Positions 49,714-59,400 of a DNA stretch of 64,000 bases are shown here, in pieces. The notes below the pieces were generated by a model. It was not told the origin of the DNA. It searched no databases and saw only the letters and a program-made list of their open reading frames with translations. The stretch is from positions 186,001 through 250,000 of the forward strand of contig NZ_VIWT01000001.1 of the NCBI RefSeq assembly GCF_007829815.1, read 5' to 3'. The DNA is from Kitasatospora viridis. Lineage in GTDB: Bacteria; Actinomycetota; Actinomycetes; Streptomycetales; Streptomycetaceae. A program made the translations under genes and the position numbers. Position 1 is the first letter of the stretch. Every line of letters starts with the position of its first letter.

Positions 49714-49991
49714 CCGTGGTGATCGCGCAGCAGCGCGGCCATCTCCTCGATGGAGACGGCTCCTTCTCTGCCCTCGGCCTCCGCCTCGTCGGCCTTGCGG
49801 TTCAGCCAGGCGTCCTCCGCGTCTTCGGCGATCCTGGCCAACCGCCGGTACTCGTCGAGGTCGATCACCACGGCCTCTTCCTTGCCGCGCCGGGTGATGA
49901 TCGTGGGGACGCCGTCCCGGCGGGCCCGGTCCAGCACATCGGCCAGGTGATTCCGGACCTCGGCCATGGATTCAACTACCGGCTCACTCAT
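49710..49991 (-). CDS. Phd/YefM-type antitoxin
   Basis: 93 aa from ATG 49991 (MSEPVVESMAEVRNHLADVL). N-terminal Phd/YefM DNA-binding part with TIITRRGKEEAVVIDLDEYRRL, then an acidic disordered tail (AEDAEDAWLNRKADEAEAEGREG) that binds the toxin. It autoregulates the operon through the dyad upstream. In-frame upstream starts at 50039 lie in the operator and lack a site. Confidence 0.92.
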   Translation of the reverse strand: MSEPVVESMAEVRNHLADVLDRARRDGVPTIITRRGKEEAVVIDLDEYRRLARIAEDAEDAWLNRKADEAEAEGREGAVSIEEMAALLRDHHG

Positions 49992-50028
49992 GTCATGAAT
50001 GTAGCAGATGTACATGAAGTCATGTGAC
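49992..50028 (-). promoter_or_regulatory. Operator/promoter of the toxin-antitoxin operon
   Basis: The AT-rich sequence just upstream of the antitoxin has the dyad ATGTA-CATCTGC-TACAT flanked by TCATG repeats and GTCACATGAC further up; TACATT could be the -10 element. Typical of Phd/YefM autoregulated promoters. Confidence 0.55.
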
Positions 50029-50166
50029 CTGAGCCACATTGCCTCATCGCACCATCACGCACGTTCCCCACACTCCCTCACCAACGACCACTGGATCCCC
50101 ACAACCCCCGATCCGGCCGGCAGCCCCCGGAACCCCTCGCTCCGGCCTGCTGGTTGACTGCTCCTC

Positions 50167-50188
50167 GGCCCCGCGGACCCGCGGGGCC
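50167..50188 (+). other. Perfect GC hairpin in the 5' region of the AEC transporter gene
   Basis: GGCCCCGCG (50167-50175) and CGCGGGGCC (50180-50188), loop GACC, 32 nt before the ATG. It could be an attenuator or transcript-stability element; no T-run. The rest of the 228-nt gap shows nothing. Confidence 0.5.
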
Positions 50189-50220
50189 GACGTGTGATCC
50201 GCCCACCCTCAGAGGGATCC

Positions 50221-51162
50221 ATGCACTCGCTGCAACCACTGCTGTCGGCGTTCGCGCCGATCTGGCTGTTGACCGCGGTCGGCTACCTGGTGAGCCGCAC
50301 CGGGCTGCTCGGCGAGCAGGCCGAGTCGGTGCTCGGGAAGTTCGTCTTCCACGTGGCGATGCCCGCCGCGCTCTTCTCGATGCTGGCGAAGGCCCCGCTG
50401 GGGAGTTTCGCGAACCCGTCGATGCTGGCGTTCGCGGCCGGGACGCTGGCCGCCGGGCTGCTCGGCTGGTCGGCCGCCCGCTGGCTGTTCGGGCGCGGGC
50501 CGGCCGACCAGGCGATCGCGGGGATGGCGGCCGGCTACGTGAACTCCGCGAACCTGGGCATCCCGGTGGCGGTGCAGGTGCTCGGCAACGCCTCGTTCAT
50601 CGGTCCGGTGCTGCTCTTCCAGGTGCTGCTGGTGACCCCGGTGATCCTGGCCCTGCTGGACGCCGGGACCAGCCGCGCGGAGGGCCGGCGGATGGCGCGG
50701 CTGGTCCGGCTGCCGCTGCGCAACCCGATCATCCTGGCCTCGGCGCTCGGCGTGGCCTGCTCCGCCGCCGGGCTGCGGCTGCCCGGCGCGCTCGGGCACT
50801 CCTGCGACGTGCTGGGGTCGGCCGGGGTGCCGACGGCGCTGATCACCCTCGGCATGTCGCTGCACGCCCGGCCGGCCGCCGAGGGCGGGGTGCGGCGGGC
50901 GGAGGTGGGCCTCTCGGTGCTCGTCAAGGGGTTGGTGCAGCCGCTGGTCGCCTTCGCGGTCGGCAGCCTGCTGCTGCACCTGCCGACCCATCAGCTGCTC
51001 GCGGTGGTGGTCTGCTCGGCGCTGCCGACGGCGCAGAACGTCTTCGTCTACGCCCGCCAGTACGACCTGAGCACGGCCCTGCCGCGCGAGTCGGTGCTGT
51101 TCTCCACGCTGCTGTCGATGGTGACGCTGTCCGGCGTCGACTGGGCACTGACCGCACACTGA
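50221..51162 (+). CDS. AEC family transporter (auxin efflux carrier-like)
   Basis: 313 aa, ATG after GAGGGATCC. About ten transmembrane helices in two inverted halves; characteristic GYVNSANLGIPVAVQVLGNAS (about 110-130) and the C-terminal ALPTAQNVFVYARQYDLS (about 271-288), in which the N/P breaks form the substrate site. These permeases export or exchange small organic anions such as malate. No genetic partner. Confidence 0.9.
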   Translation: MHSLQPLLSAFAPIWLLTAVGYLVSRTGLLGEQAESVLGKFVFHVAMPAALFSMLAKAPLGSFANPSMLAFAAGTLAAGLLGWSAARWLFGRGPADQAIAGMAAGYVNSANLGIPVAVQVLGNASFIGPVLLFQVLLVTPVILALLDAGTSRAEGRRMARLVRLPLRNPIILASALGVACSAAGLRLPGALGHSCDVLGSAGVPTALITLGMSLHARPAAEGGVRRAEVGLSVLVKGLVQPLVAFAVGSLLLHLPTHQLLAVVVCSALPTAQNVFVYARQYDLSTALPRESVLFSTLLSMVTLSGVDWALTAH

Positions 51163-51255
51163 CGATCGGGCCGCCGACCTGCGGGTTGACCGGTTTTGAT
51201 TGACCGGCGGCTGCATATGTCGTGGTCAACGCGGGTGCGGACTAGAACTGCGCGC

Positions 51256-53211
51256 ATGGAGTTCGGAATCCTCGGTCCCCTGCTGGTCCGCGACGAGCAC
51301 GGTGAGCACCCGGTCGCGGCGCCGAAGCAGCGGGTCCTGCTCGCCGCCCTGCTGCTGCGCCGCGACCAGGTCACCCCGTTCGATCTGCTGGCCGACTACC
51401 TGTGGGACGGCCGGCCGCCGCGCAGCGCCCGCTCGGCGCTGCAGAACAGCGTGATGCGGCTGCGCGCCGCGCTCGGCCCGGCCGGCGCCCGGCTGGAGAC
51501 CCGGGCCGGCGGCTACCTGCTGCACGCGGCGCCCGAGGAGTTCGACCTGGAGCGTTTCACCGCGCTGCACCGGCGCGGGCTCGCGGCGCTGAGCCGGAAC
51601 GCGGACGAGGAGGCGGCCGACCTGCTGGAGGCCGCGCTGAGCACCTGGCGCGGCGACGCGCTGCTGGACGTGCCCTCGGACCGGTTGCAGCACGAGCAGG
51701 CCGACCGGCTGGCCGACCACCGCCTACAGGCCGTCGAGTCGCGGGTGACCGCCGAGCTGCGGCTGGGCCGCCAGTCGATGGTGGCCGAGCTGCACGCGCT
51801 GACGGCCGCCCACCCGGCCCGGGAGCGGTTCTGGGTCCAGCTGATGACGGCGCTGCACCAGGAGGGCCGGCAGGCGGAGGCGCTGACCACGTTCCAGCGG
51901 GTGCGGCGGCTGCTGGACGAGGAGTTCGGCGTGCTGCCGGGCCCGGAGCTGCGCGAACTGCACCAGCGCCTGCTGCGCCCGGTCGCGACGGCGGATCCGC
52001 ACCGGGAGCGGGCGGCGCAGGGTGTCCAGGCGGCGCAGGCGGCCAGTACGACGCAAGGGGCCAGTGCGACGCGAGGGGCCAGTGCGACGCAAGGGGCCAG
52101 TGCCCCACGGCGGACCGCGCCCGGCCGGGTGCCGCCGCCCCGGCAGGTCCCCGGCCGCACGCCCTACGGCCCGCGGCCGGACCAGTTGCCCGCCCCGCTC
52201 GCCGAGTTCACCGGCCGGGTGGCCGAGCTGGCCGAGCTGACCCGGGTGCTCACCCTGCCGACCGGCCGACTGCCGCGCACCGTGGTGGTCTCCGGGGCGC
52301 CCGGCAGCGGCAAGCGGGTGCTGGCCGCGGAGGCCGCCCGGGCGGTCCGGCGGGCCTTCCCGGACGGGGTGCTCCGGGCCGACCTGTGCGGCACCCGGCC
52401 CGCGCCGGCCTCCGCGCGGGAGGTGCTCGGCCACCTGCTGACCTCGCTCGGCGTCCCGGAGCAGCAGCTGCCGGCCGACCCGGCCGCGCGCGCGGCGCTG
52501 CTGCGCCGGCGGACCGCCGGGCGGCGCCTGCTGCTGGTGCTGGAGGACGCCCGCAGCGCGGCCCAGCTGCGCGCGCTGCTGCCGAGCGACCCGGGCTGCG
52601 CGGTGCTGGTGACGAGTCGTCGGCGGCTGCCCGAGCTGGTCGGCGCCGTGCCGCTGCCGCTCGGTCCGCTGCCGCCGGCCGAGGCGGTGACCTTCCTGTC
52701 CCGGGTGCTCGGCTCCGAGCGGGCGGCGGCCGAGCCGTTCGCGCTGGCCGAGCTGGCGGCGCTCTGCGAGGGCCTGCCGCTGGCCCTGCGGATCTGCGCC
52801 CGCCGGCTGCTGGCCCGGCCGGAACTGACAGCGCACCGGCTGGCCCAGCGGCTGGCCGCCCCGGAGCACCGGCTCGACGAGCTGCGCTGCGGCGAGCTGG
52901 ACCTGCGGGCGGCCATCGCGGGCAGCTACCGGGGCCTGGAGCCGGCGCTGGCCACCGCCTTCGCCCGGCTGGCGCTGCCCGGGCTGGCCACCGTGGGCAC
53001 CCGGGCCGCCGGTGAACTGCTCGGCAGCTCGCCGGTCGCCGCCGAGCACCTGCTGGACCGGCTGGTGGACGCGCACCTGCTGACCCGCCGCACGCCGGGC
53101 CGCTACCGCTACCCCGCGCTGCTGCACGCCTTCGCCCGGGAGCGGGCGGAGGCACTGGACAGCGTCGGGGCGGGCCCGGCCGGGGCCTTCTTCCTGACGC
53201 CGCGGTACTGA
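51256..53211 (+). CDS. SARP-family transcriptional regulator (BTAD + NB-ARC)
   Basis: 651 aa. N-terminal OmpR-type winged helix (MEFGILGPLLVRDEHGEHPVAAPKQRVLLAALLL, about 1-95), BTAD (about 96-240), a linker with a 18-nt DNA repeat (GASATQ-GASATR-like, about 262-285), and an NB-ARC ATPase with P-loop VVVSGAPGSGKRVLAAEA (about 342-359) and LLLVLEDARSAAQLRALLP. It matches AfsR/SARP activators but ends after the NB-ARC winged-helix segment (about 640), without the TPR array of AfsR. Such regulators activate secondary-metabolite genes by direct repeat binding; no biosynthetic cluster is seen next to it. An AGG-poor start: no clear ribosome site before the ATG. Confidence 0.9.
   Translation: MEFGILGPLLVRDEHGEHPVAAPKQRVLLAALLLRRDQVTPFDLLADYLWDGRPPRSARSALQNSVMRLRAALGPAGARLETRAGGYLLHAAPEEFDLERFTALHRRGLAALSRNADEEAADLLEAALSTWRGDALLDVPSDRLQHEQADRLADHRLQAVESRVTAELRLGRQSMVAELHALTAAHPARERFWVQLMTALHQEGRQAEALTTFQRVRRLLDEEFGVLPGPELRELHQRLLRPVATADPHRERAAQGVQAAQAASTTQGASATRGASATQGASAPRRTAPGRVPPPRQVPGRTPYGPRPDQLPAPLAEFTGRVAELAELTRVLTLPTGRLPRTVVVSGAPGSGKRVLAAEAARAVRRAFPDGVLRADLCGTRPAPASAREVLGHLLTSLGVPEQQLPADPAARAALLRRRTAGRRLLLVLEDARSAAQLRALLPSDPGCAVLVTSRRRLPELVGAVPLPLGPLPPAEAVTFLSRVLGSERAAAEPFALAELAALCEGLPLALRICARRLLARPELTAHRLAQRLAAPEHRLDELRCGELDLRAAIAGSYRGLEPALATAFARLALPGLATVGTRAAGELLGSSPVAAEHLLDRLVDAHLLTRRTPGRYRYPALLHAFARERAEALDSVGAGPAGAFFLTPRY
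52042..52104 (+). repeat. 18-nt tandem repeat in the SARP linker
   Basis: Units start at 52042, 52060 and 52078 (GCCAGTGCGACGCAAGGG with 2 substitutions) plus a half unit at 52096. In frame, it lengthens the linker between BTAD and NB-ARC by six residues per unit. Confidence 0.8.
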
Positions 53212-53215
53212 CCAC

Positions 53216-53270
53216 CCGTCAAGGGAGCACCCGTCAAGGGACCGTCCGTCAAGGGACCGTCCGTCAGGGG
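53216..53270 (-). repeat. 15-nt tandem repeat over the stop codon of the GNAT gene
   Basis: CCGTCAAGGG (last copy CCGTCAGGGG) recurs exactly every 15 nt at 53216, 53231, 53246 and 53261. On the minus strand every unit carries TGA in the same frame: the true stop at 53264-53266, then three more downstream, i.e. four tandem in-frame stops. The array also fills the gap to the SARP stop. Confidence 0.85.
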
Positions 53271-53839
53271 GCGGGCGGGGTGTCGTGGACCCAGTGGTTG
53301 CAGCGCAGCACGCGGCCCGCGAACTCGATGTCGCGCTCGCCCAGCAGGGTGAATCCGACGGACCGGCAGATTCCGTTCGAGGGGCCGTTGGTGACGCCGG
53401 GGTTGGCGTGCACCCGGCCCCAGCGGCCGTCCGCCGCGGCCAGTTCCAGCAGTTCGCGGACGGCCCGGCGGGCCAGCCCGCGGCCCTGGAACTCCGGCAG
53501 CACCATCCAGCCCATCTCGCTGGTCCGCCGGGCGGGTTCACCAGGTCCGGCGGGGCTCTCGGCGGCAGGACCCTCGTCGGCGGGCTGGTTCGAGTGCGAA
53601 TCCGGTGAAGGCTCCTGGTGGGTCCAGAGCACGACCGTGCCCGCCACCTGCCCGTCCACCTCGATCACCTTGATCCAGTCGCGGTCGGCCGCCGCACTGG
53701 CCACGTCCTTGGCGAGCCGTCGCTCCACCCCCTCGGGCGGCAGCGGCCCGCCGAGCTCGGCCATCATCACCGGGTCGCAGCGCATCGCGAGATACGCGGG
53801 TAGATCCCGGTGTTCGACATCCCTTAGCCGCATCCTCAT
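53264..53839 (-). CDS. GNAT acetyltransferase, RimJ/L-like (aminoglycoside-type fold)
   Basis: 191 aa. GNAT core with an acidic insertion: RLRDVEHRDLPAYLAM, then a Pro/Ser/Asp-rich insert (EPSPDSHSNQPADEGPAAES, about 95-115), then MGWMVLPEFQGRGLARRAVRELLELAA with the acetyl-CoA loop QGRGLA and NGICRSVGFTLLGE. The acceptor is unknown. Convergent with the SARP gene; the 3' end carries the stop-codon repeat. Confidence 0.87.
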   Translation of the reverse strand: MRMRLRDVEHRDLPAYLAMRCDPVMMAELGGPLPPEGVERRLAKDVASAAADRDWIKVIEVDGQVAGTVVLWTHQEPSPDSHSNQPADEGPAAESPAGPGEPARRTSEMGWMVLPEFQGRGLARRAVRELLELAAADGRWGRVHANPGVTNGPSNGICRSVGFTLLGERDIEFAGRVLRCNHWVHDTPPAP

Positions 53840-53969
53840 CTTCCCTCTCCCTGTTCAACTGCTGGTAACGCGGTAGCACTTCACGGTGCCTCAGTTCTCT
53901 GCATTACTGGGGTCTACGCGCGTTCATTGCCCGAACATGTCAGACACCCCACTGTCAGGAGAGCCCTGG

Positions 53970-55970
53970 ATGAGTCTCCCCCGCCGCCTGCTGCGCACCG
54001 TCGCCGCAGGTGCCACCGCCATGGCCGCAGTCCTGGTGCCGGCGGCGGCCTCGCACGCCGCCACCGGCACCTACTCGCTGGTCGTCCTGCCCGACCAGGG
54101 CGAGAACGCCATCTACAACTTCGTGAACAGCGCCACGACGTCGATCGACGTCACCATCTACGAGCTGCGCGACACCACCCTGGTCAACGACCTGGTGGCC
54201 AAGCAGGCGGCCGGCGTCCAGGTGCGGGTCATCATCGACCCCAACCACTCCTCGGTGAACAGCGCCGCCTACAGCGCGCTGCAGTCCGGCGGCGTGGCGG
54301 TGACCTACTCCTCCAGCTCGTTCACCTACACGCACCAGAAGACGATCACGGTGGACGGCACCAAGTCGTACATCAGCACCGGCAACTTCGACACCACCTA
54401 CTACGCCACCTCGCGCGACTACGGGGTCTTCGACACCGACAGCGCCGACGTCTCCGCGATCGAGGCGGTCTTCAACGCCGACTTCGCCAAGACCGCGATC
54501 ACCCCGTCCGACGGTGACAACCTGGTCTGGTCGCCCACCGACTCGCAGTCCAGACTCCTCTCCCTGATCAACGGCGCCCAGAAGAGCCTGGACGTCGAGC
54601 AGGAGGAGTTCGGCGACACCGCGCTGATCAACGCAATCGTGGCCGACATGCAGCGCGGCGTCACGGTCCGGGTGGTGGCCGAGAACGAGAACAACTCCTA
54701 CACCACCGACCTCAACCAGATCACCAGCGCCGGTGGCACGGTCACCACCTACACCAGCTCGACCGGCTACTACATCCACGCCAAGGCGATCGTCGCCGAC
54801 TACGGCACCAGCACCCAGAAGGCGTTCGCCGGCTCGGAGAACTTCTCCGACAACTCGCTGAACCACAACCGCGAGCTCGGCATCATCACCACCGACTCGG
54901 GCGTGGTCAGCGGCCTGGAGACGGCCATCTCCGCCGACTTCAACCACACCTCGGGCAGCGGCTCCGGCACCGTCTCGGTGACCAACCCGGGCAACCAGAG
55001 CGGCACCGTCGGCACCGCCGCCAGCCTGCAGATCAACGCCGGCGACACCGCAGGCGGCACGCTCTCCTACTCCGCCACCGGGCTGCCCGCCGGGCTGTCG
55101 ATCGACTCCGGCACCGGGCTGATCAGCGGGACCCCGAGCGCGGCCGGCACCGCCAACGTGACCGTCACCGCGAGCGACTCCACCGGTCCGACCGGCACCA
55201 CCAGCTTCACCTGGACCGTCGGCACGGCGGCCGGCAACACCGTCACCGTGACCAACCCGGGCAACCAGAGCGGCACCGTCGGCACCGCCGCCAGCCTGCA
55301 GGTCGGCGCGAGCGACTCGGCGAGCGGCCAGACCCTGAGCTACGCGGCCACCGGCCTGCCGGCCGGCCTGTCGATCAACTCCTCGACCGGTCTGATCTCG
55401 GGCACCCCGACCGCCTCCGGCTCCTCCTCGGTGACCGTCACGGTGACCGACGGCACCGGCGCCACCGGCTCCACCAGCTTCACCTGGACCGAGGCCGGCG
55501 CGACCTCCTGTGCCAACCCGGGCCAGCTGCTCGGCAACGCGGGCTTCGAGACCGGCTCCGCCTCCCCCTGGACCGCGAGCTCCGGCGTGATCAACAGCGA
55601 CATGACCAGCGAGCCCTCGCACAGCGGCAACTACGACGCCTGGCTCGACGGTTACGGCTCCGCCCACACCGACACCCTGGCCCAGACGGTCACCGTCCCG
55701 GCCGGCTGCAAGGCGAGCTTCTCCTTCTGGCTGCACATCGACACCGCCAAGACCGGCACCACGGCCGCCGACAAGCTGACCGTGACCGCCAACGGCACCA
55801 CCATCGCCACCTTCTCCAACCTGAACGCCAACTCCGGCTACGTCCAGGAGACCTACGACCTCTCCGCCTACGCGGGGAAGAGCGTCACCCTCCAGTTCAA
55901 GGGCGTGGAGAACTCCTCCTCCACCCAGACCAGCTTCGTGATCGACGACACCGCCCTCAACGTCAGCTGA
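53970..55970 (+). CDS. Secreted phospholipase D-like protein with Ig-like repeats and lectin-like C-terminus
   Basis: 666 aa. Sec signal (MSLPRRLLRTVAAGATAMAA, cleavage near SHAATG). Two HKD-type halves: YTHQKTITVDG with H122/K124 and YIHAKAIVADYG with H270/K272, each followed by a STGNFD/AGSENFS element. Between about 333 and 515 are two putative-Ig (He_PIG) repeats with nearly identical starts (VTNPGNQSGTVGTAASLQ). The last 150 residues are a jelly-roll-like, carbohydrate-binding-type domain (PGQLLGNAGFETGSASPW, FVIDDTALNVS). Secreted phosphodiesterase, perhaps a phospholipase or a nuclease acting at surfaces. The start has AGGAG 9 nt upstream. Confidence 0.9.
   Translation: MSLPRRLLRTVAAGATAMAAVLVPAAASHAATGTYSLVVLPDQGENAIYNFVNSATTSIDVTIYELRDTTLVNDLVAKQAAGVQVRVIIDPNHSSVNSAAYSALQSGGVAVTYSSSSFTYTHQKTITVDGTKSYISTGNFDTTYYATSRDYGVFDTDSADVSAIEAVFNADFAKTAITPSDGDNLVWSPTDSQSRLLSLINGAQKSLDVEQEEFGDTALINAIVADMQRGVTVRVVAENENNSYTTDLNQITSAGGTVTTYTSSTGYYIHAKAIVADYGTSTQKAFAGSENFSDNSLNHNRELGIITTDSGVVSGLETAISADFNHTSGSGSGTVSVTNPGNQSGTVGTAASLQINAGDTAGGTLSYSATGLPAGLSIDSGTGLISGTPSAAGTANVTVTASDSTGPTGTTSFTWTVGTAAGNTVTVTNPGNQSGTVGTAASLQVGASDSASGQTLSYAATGLPAGLSINSSTGLISGTPTASGSSSVTVTVTDGTGATGSTSFTWTEAGATSCANPGQLLGNAGFETGSASPWTASSGVINSDMTSEPSHSGNYDAWLDGYGSAHTDTLAQTVTVPAGCKASFSFWLHIDTAKTGTTAADKLTVTANGTTIATFSNLNANSGYVQETYDLSAYAGKSVTLQFKGVENSSSTQTSFVIDDTALNVS
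54978..55301 (+). repeat. Near-identical 54-nt direct repeat in the Ig-like region
   Basis: 54978-55031 and 55248-55301 are essentially identical at the DNA level although the rest of the Ig modules has diverged. Recombination between them would add or remove one 90-residue domain in frame (270-nt period). Confidence 0.8.
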
Positions 55971-55987
55971 CACCACGTCACGACCGC

Positions 55988-56034
55988 TGCGGCCCCCGGC
56001 GCTCCTTCATGGAGGAGTGCCAGGGGCCGCGGCA
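55988..56034. terminator. Terminator between the PLD-like and the small conserved protein genes
   Basis: TGCGGCCCC...GGCGCTCCT pairs with AGGAGTGCC...GGGGCCGCG around TCATGG, long stem of about 19 bp with two mismatches, between convergent stops. Confidence 0.8.
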
Positions 56035-56043
56035 CGTTCCGGC

Positions 56044-56400
56044 TCAGCGGAACTCGTGCACCAGCTCGATCGGGCCGACGAGGTGGCTGTTGAACTCCGC
56101 CAACTCCTCGGCGGGCACCCACAGCTCCAGGATGGTCCGGCCGCCGGCCTGCCGGACCGGGTAGCGCCGCAGGAACCCGCTGTCCACCGCGAACCTGGTC
56201 ACGTAGCCGACCCCGCTGTGCTTGACGTTCCAGTCCCGGGCGATCATGACCGCGTACTCCTCGTTGAGCACCGGGTAGAAGATCGGCTGCTCCGGCAGCC
56301 GGGGCGGCCATGCTCGCCAGCCCGACTCCCGCACCAGTGCCAACTCCTCGGGGCCGGTGGGCCGCCAGAGTGTCGTCGACTCGCGCTGCTGCCCGGACAT
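56044..56400 (-). CDS. Small conserved protein (often annotated ADP-ribosylation/crystallin J1-like)
   Basis: 118 aa from ATG 56400 (MSGQQRESTTLWRPTGPEEL). Highly patterned: ELALVRESGWRAWPPRLPEQPIFYPVLNEEYA, IARDWNVKHSGVGYVTRFAVDSGFLRRYPV, WVPAEELAEFNSHLVGPIELV. I recognise the pattern as a widespread bacterial family whose usual label has no functional basis I know. Cytoplasmic, single domain. Function unknown. Monocistronic. Confidence 0.8.
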   Translation of the reverse strand: MSGQQRESTTLWRPTGPEELALVRESGWRAWPPRLPEQPIFYPVLNEEYAVMIARDWNVKHSGVGYVTRFAVDSGFLRRYPVRQAGGRTILELWVPAEELAEFNSHLVGPIELVHEFR

Positions 56401-56497
56401 GGTGGAACCGCCTCTCCCGTACTCGTGATGCGTGGACGGTAACGGGGGCCGACCGTCGCCGACCAGCGGTTTTCCGCGGCCGCCCGTCATCCTCCGC

Positions 56498-59400
56498 TCA
56501 GCCGCCCGCGAGCAGGTCGCGCAGCAGTGCCACTGTGTCCGGGTCGAGGTTGCGGCCGGTGCGGCGGCTGAGGGCGTCCAGGCGGTTGACGGCCTTGAGC
56601 AGTTGGTCGCGGGCGCCGGCCGAGGCGTAGGCGTAGAACAGGTCGCGGTGCAGGAGTTCGACGTCGGGGGCGACCGCGAGGCCGCGGAAGACGGCGGCCT
56701 CGGCGCTGCGGTGGTCGCCGTACTGGAGGCGGCGGGCGGCGAGTTCGTGGGCGGTGTCGACGATCGCGGCGAGCATGTCCTGGTGCACCGCCTCGGCCCA
56801 GCCGTAGGCGGTGGGCGGCGTCTCGGCGAACGGGGCGCCGCGGACCAGGGCGAGGGCGTGTGCGAGTGCCGCGTCGGCGGTGGCGCTGGTGCTGCGCATG
56901 CCGCGCCGGTAGAGGCTGCGGAACTCGTCCCAGTCGCAGGTGACGGTGGGTGCGAGGGCGTAGCTGTCCAGCTCGTCCTGGCGCAGGAAGGCGCGCCCGT
57001 CCGGCTCGCCGCCCAGCCAGCTCGCGAGGTCGGCCAGCACGCCGGGGCCGGCCTGGTCCGGGCGGGCGTGGTCGCCCGGGTGCAGCGCCCGCTCCACGGC
57101 GGCCGGGTCGGCGCCCGGGTACAGGGCCAGGAAGGCGGCCGCCTCGGTGAGGGCCGGCAGCGCCGCCGGCTCGGCCGGCCCGCTCGCGCCCAGCACGTCG
57201 ACCGGCCCGAGCAGCCGGATCCGCGGGGTGGTGCGGATGGCGTGCGCCTGCGGGGAGCGGAGGATGGCGAGCAGGTCCTCGGCGTCGGTGCGGCCGCTCA
57301 GCGCGACGCCGCCGGGCGGGGTGGCCGCGACCGGCTCCGGGCGGGTGGGGGCCTCCTCCGGCCCCCAGGCTGGGGCCGGGGTGCGCGGGTCGGGGACGAC
57401 GGTGGCGGCGGGCGCGGTCTCGTGGGTGGGCGCGGGCTCGGAGTCGGGCTCGGAGTCGGGCTCGGGCTCGGGTTCAGAGTCGGCGTCGGTCTCGAACTGC
57501 GGCTCGGGCTCGGGTTCAGCGTCGGGTTCAGGCTCGGAGTCGAGCTCGGAGTCGGCTTCGGGTTCGGCTTCGGGTGCGGCGTCCGGCGGCGGGAACAGGT
57601 CCCCGAACGCCGTCGGCGCCACCGGCGTCGCCGGCTCCTCGGTGAGCGGCTCCTCGGCGGCCGGCTCGACGGTCGCGTGCCGCCCCTGACCGTTGGCGAT
57701 GTGACGTGCCGTCAAGGCCGGCAGCTCCGGCAGCGGCGGCAGCGCGACCGCCATCGAGGGCGCGTCGGCCATGCCCGCCCCCGCCGGGTTCACCGACGCG
57801 AACGGGCTGGTCCCGGTGCCGATCAGACGGGCGATCAGCTTCGGCCCGGACTCCGGCGGCCCGTCCGGCAGCGAACCGCCGACGAACGGCGCGGTGCCGC
57901 TCGCCACGCCCGCCAGCACCGGGACCGGCACCGGGAGGTCGGCGGGCTCGATCTCCTCGCCGTCGTAGGTCCAGGCGGGTGCCGGCTCCTGGGTCTCGGA
58001 GGCGGCCGTGGCGAGCAGCTCGCTCCAGTGCGCGAACTGGTCCTCGGTCAGCCGTTGCAGCTGCACGGCCAGGTGCAGGCCGGGCAGCACGGCGGCGCCG
58101 GTGCTGGGCAGGGTCCAGCGGGCCACCGGGCCGGTGCCGCGCTCGGGGGCGCGGGAGAGCACGGCCAGGCAGGTGCGCGGCCGGCCGTCCAGCAGCCGGC
58201 CCAGCTCGGCCGGCACGTCGCCGATCGGCGCCTGGGCGGAGAGCACGATGTCCGGCACCCAGGCCTCGTCGGCCTGGCCCCGGCTGCGGGCGTCGCGCGG
58301 GTGGGCGGCGCCGGCCGCCAGCAGCGCGGTGCGGGCCCGGTCGGTGCGCGGGCCGAGGGCGGAGAGCGCGGCCTCCAGGGTCGGGTAGCGGTGCACCCGG
58401 TCGGCCACCGTCTCGGAGACCGGCAGTTCCTCGGGGAAGCCGATCAGGTGCAGGTTGAGCCGGTCGGCCAGCGGGCTGTGGGCGAGCTCCAGCGCGACGG
58501 TGCGCAGCACGGCGCGGGCGTCCTCGGGGTGGCCGGAGAGGTGCATCAGCCGCACCGTCTCCAGGTCGGCCAGCACGGCGGCGCCGTCGGGCGCGGTGCC
58601 CAGGGTGACCAGGGCGGGGTAGGGCGCCGGGACCCTGGCGGCCTGCTGGGCGGTCAGCAGGTCCGTGGCGTCGCCGGCGCACCACCAGACGTTGGCGGCG
58701 TGCGCGGCGCGGAACGGGGCGATCGGTACGGCGGGCGCGGCCAGGTGCAGTTCGACGGTGCCGCCGCCGGTCACCCGCACGGCGGCCAGCGGGGGCAGCC
58801 GCTTGCCGGTCCGGCTGACGTTGCGGGCGAGGGTGCGCAGCGAGCGGTTGAGCAGGTCGAGGCCGGTGCTGCCCTGACGGGACTTCAGCTCGGCCTCGAA
58901 CTCGGCGGCCTCGGGGCTGGGCATCGGGATCCGGTGCCGGGGGCGGCGCAGGCGCTGCTGGTGGCCGCGGCGGTGCGCGACGGCGCCGATCAGCGCGGCG
59001 GCGAGCAGCACGCCGATGCCGGAGACGGCGAGCGCGCCGGTGTAGTCGCTCTTCGGGTCCTCGGTGTGCGGGGCGGGCTGGGAGCGGCCGGTGCCGTGGC
59101 CCGCCGAGGCGGGCTTCCCGCTGGGGTGCGGTGCCGCATCGGCGCCGGGCGAGGGGTGGGCGGTGGGGTGCGCGGCGGGCGCGGAGGGGTGGGCGGAGGG
59201 CGCGGGCGTGCCCTGGGCGGGCGCCTGCTGCGCGGGCGCCGACTGCGCGGGCTGCGGCTGGGAAGGCTGTGGTTGGGCGGGCTGCGGCTGGGCGGGCTGC
59301 TGGCCCGTCTGGGTCTGGGTCGGCGCCGCCGGGGCGGCGGGTGCGGCGGCCCCGGGGACGGTCAGCACCATGCCGGGCGCCAGCATGTCCGGGTCGGTCA

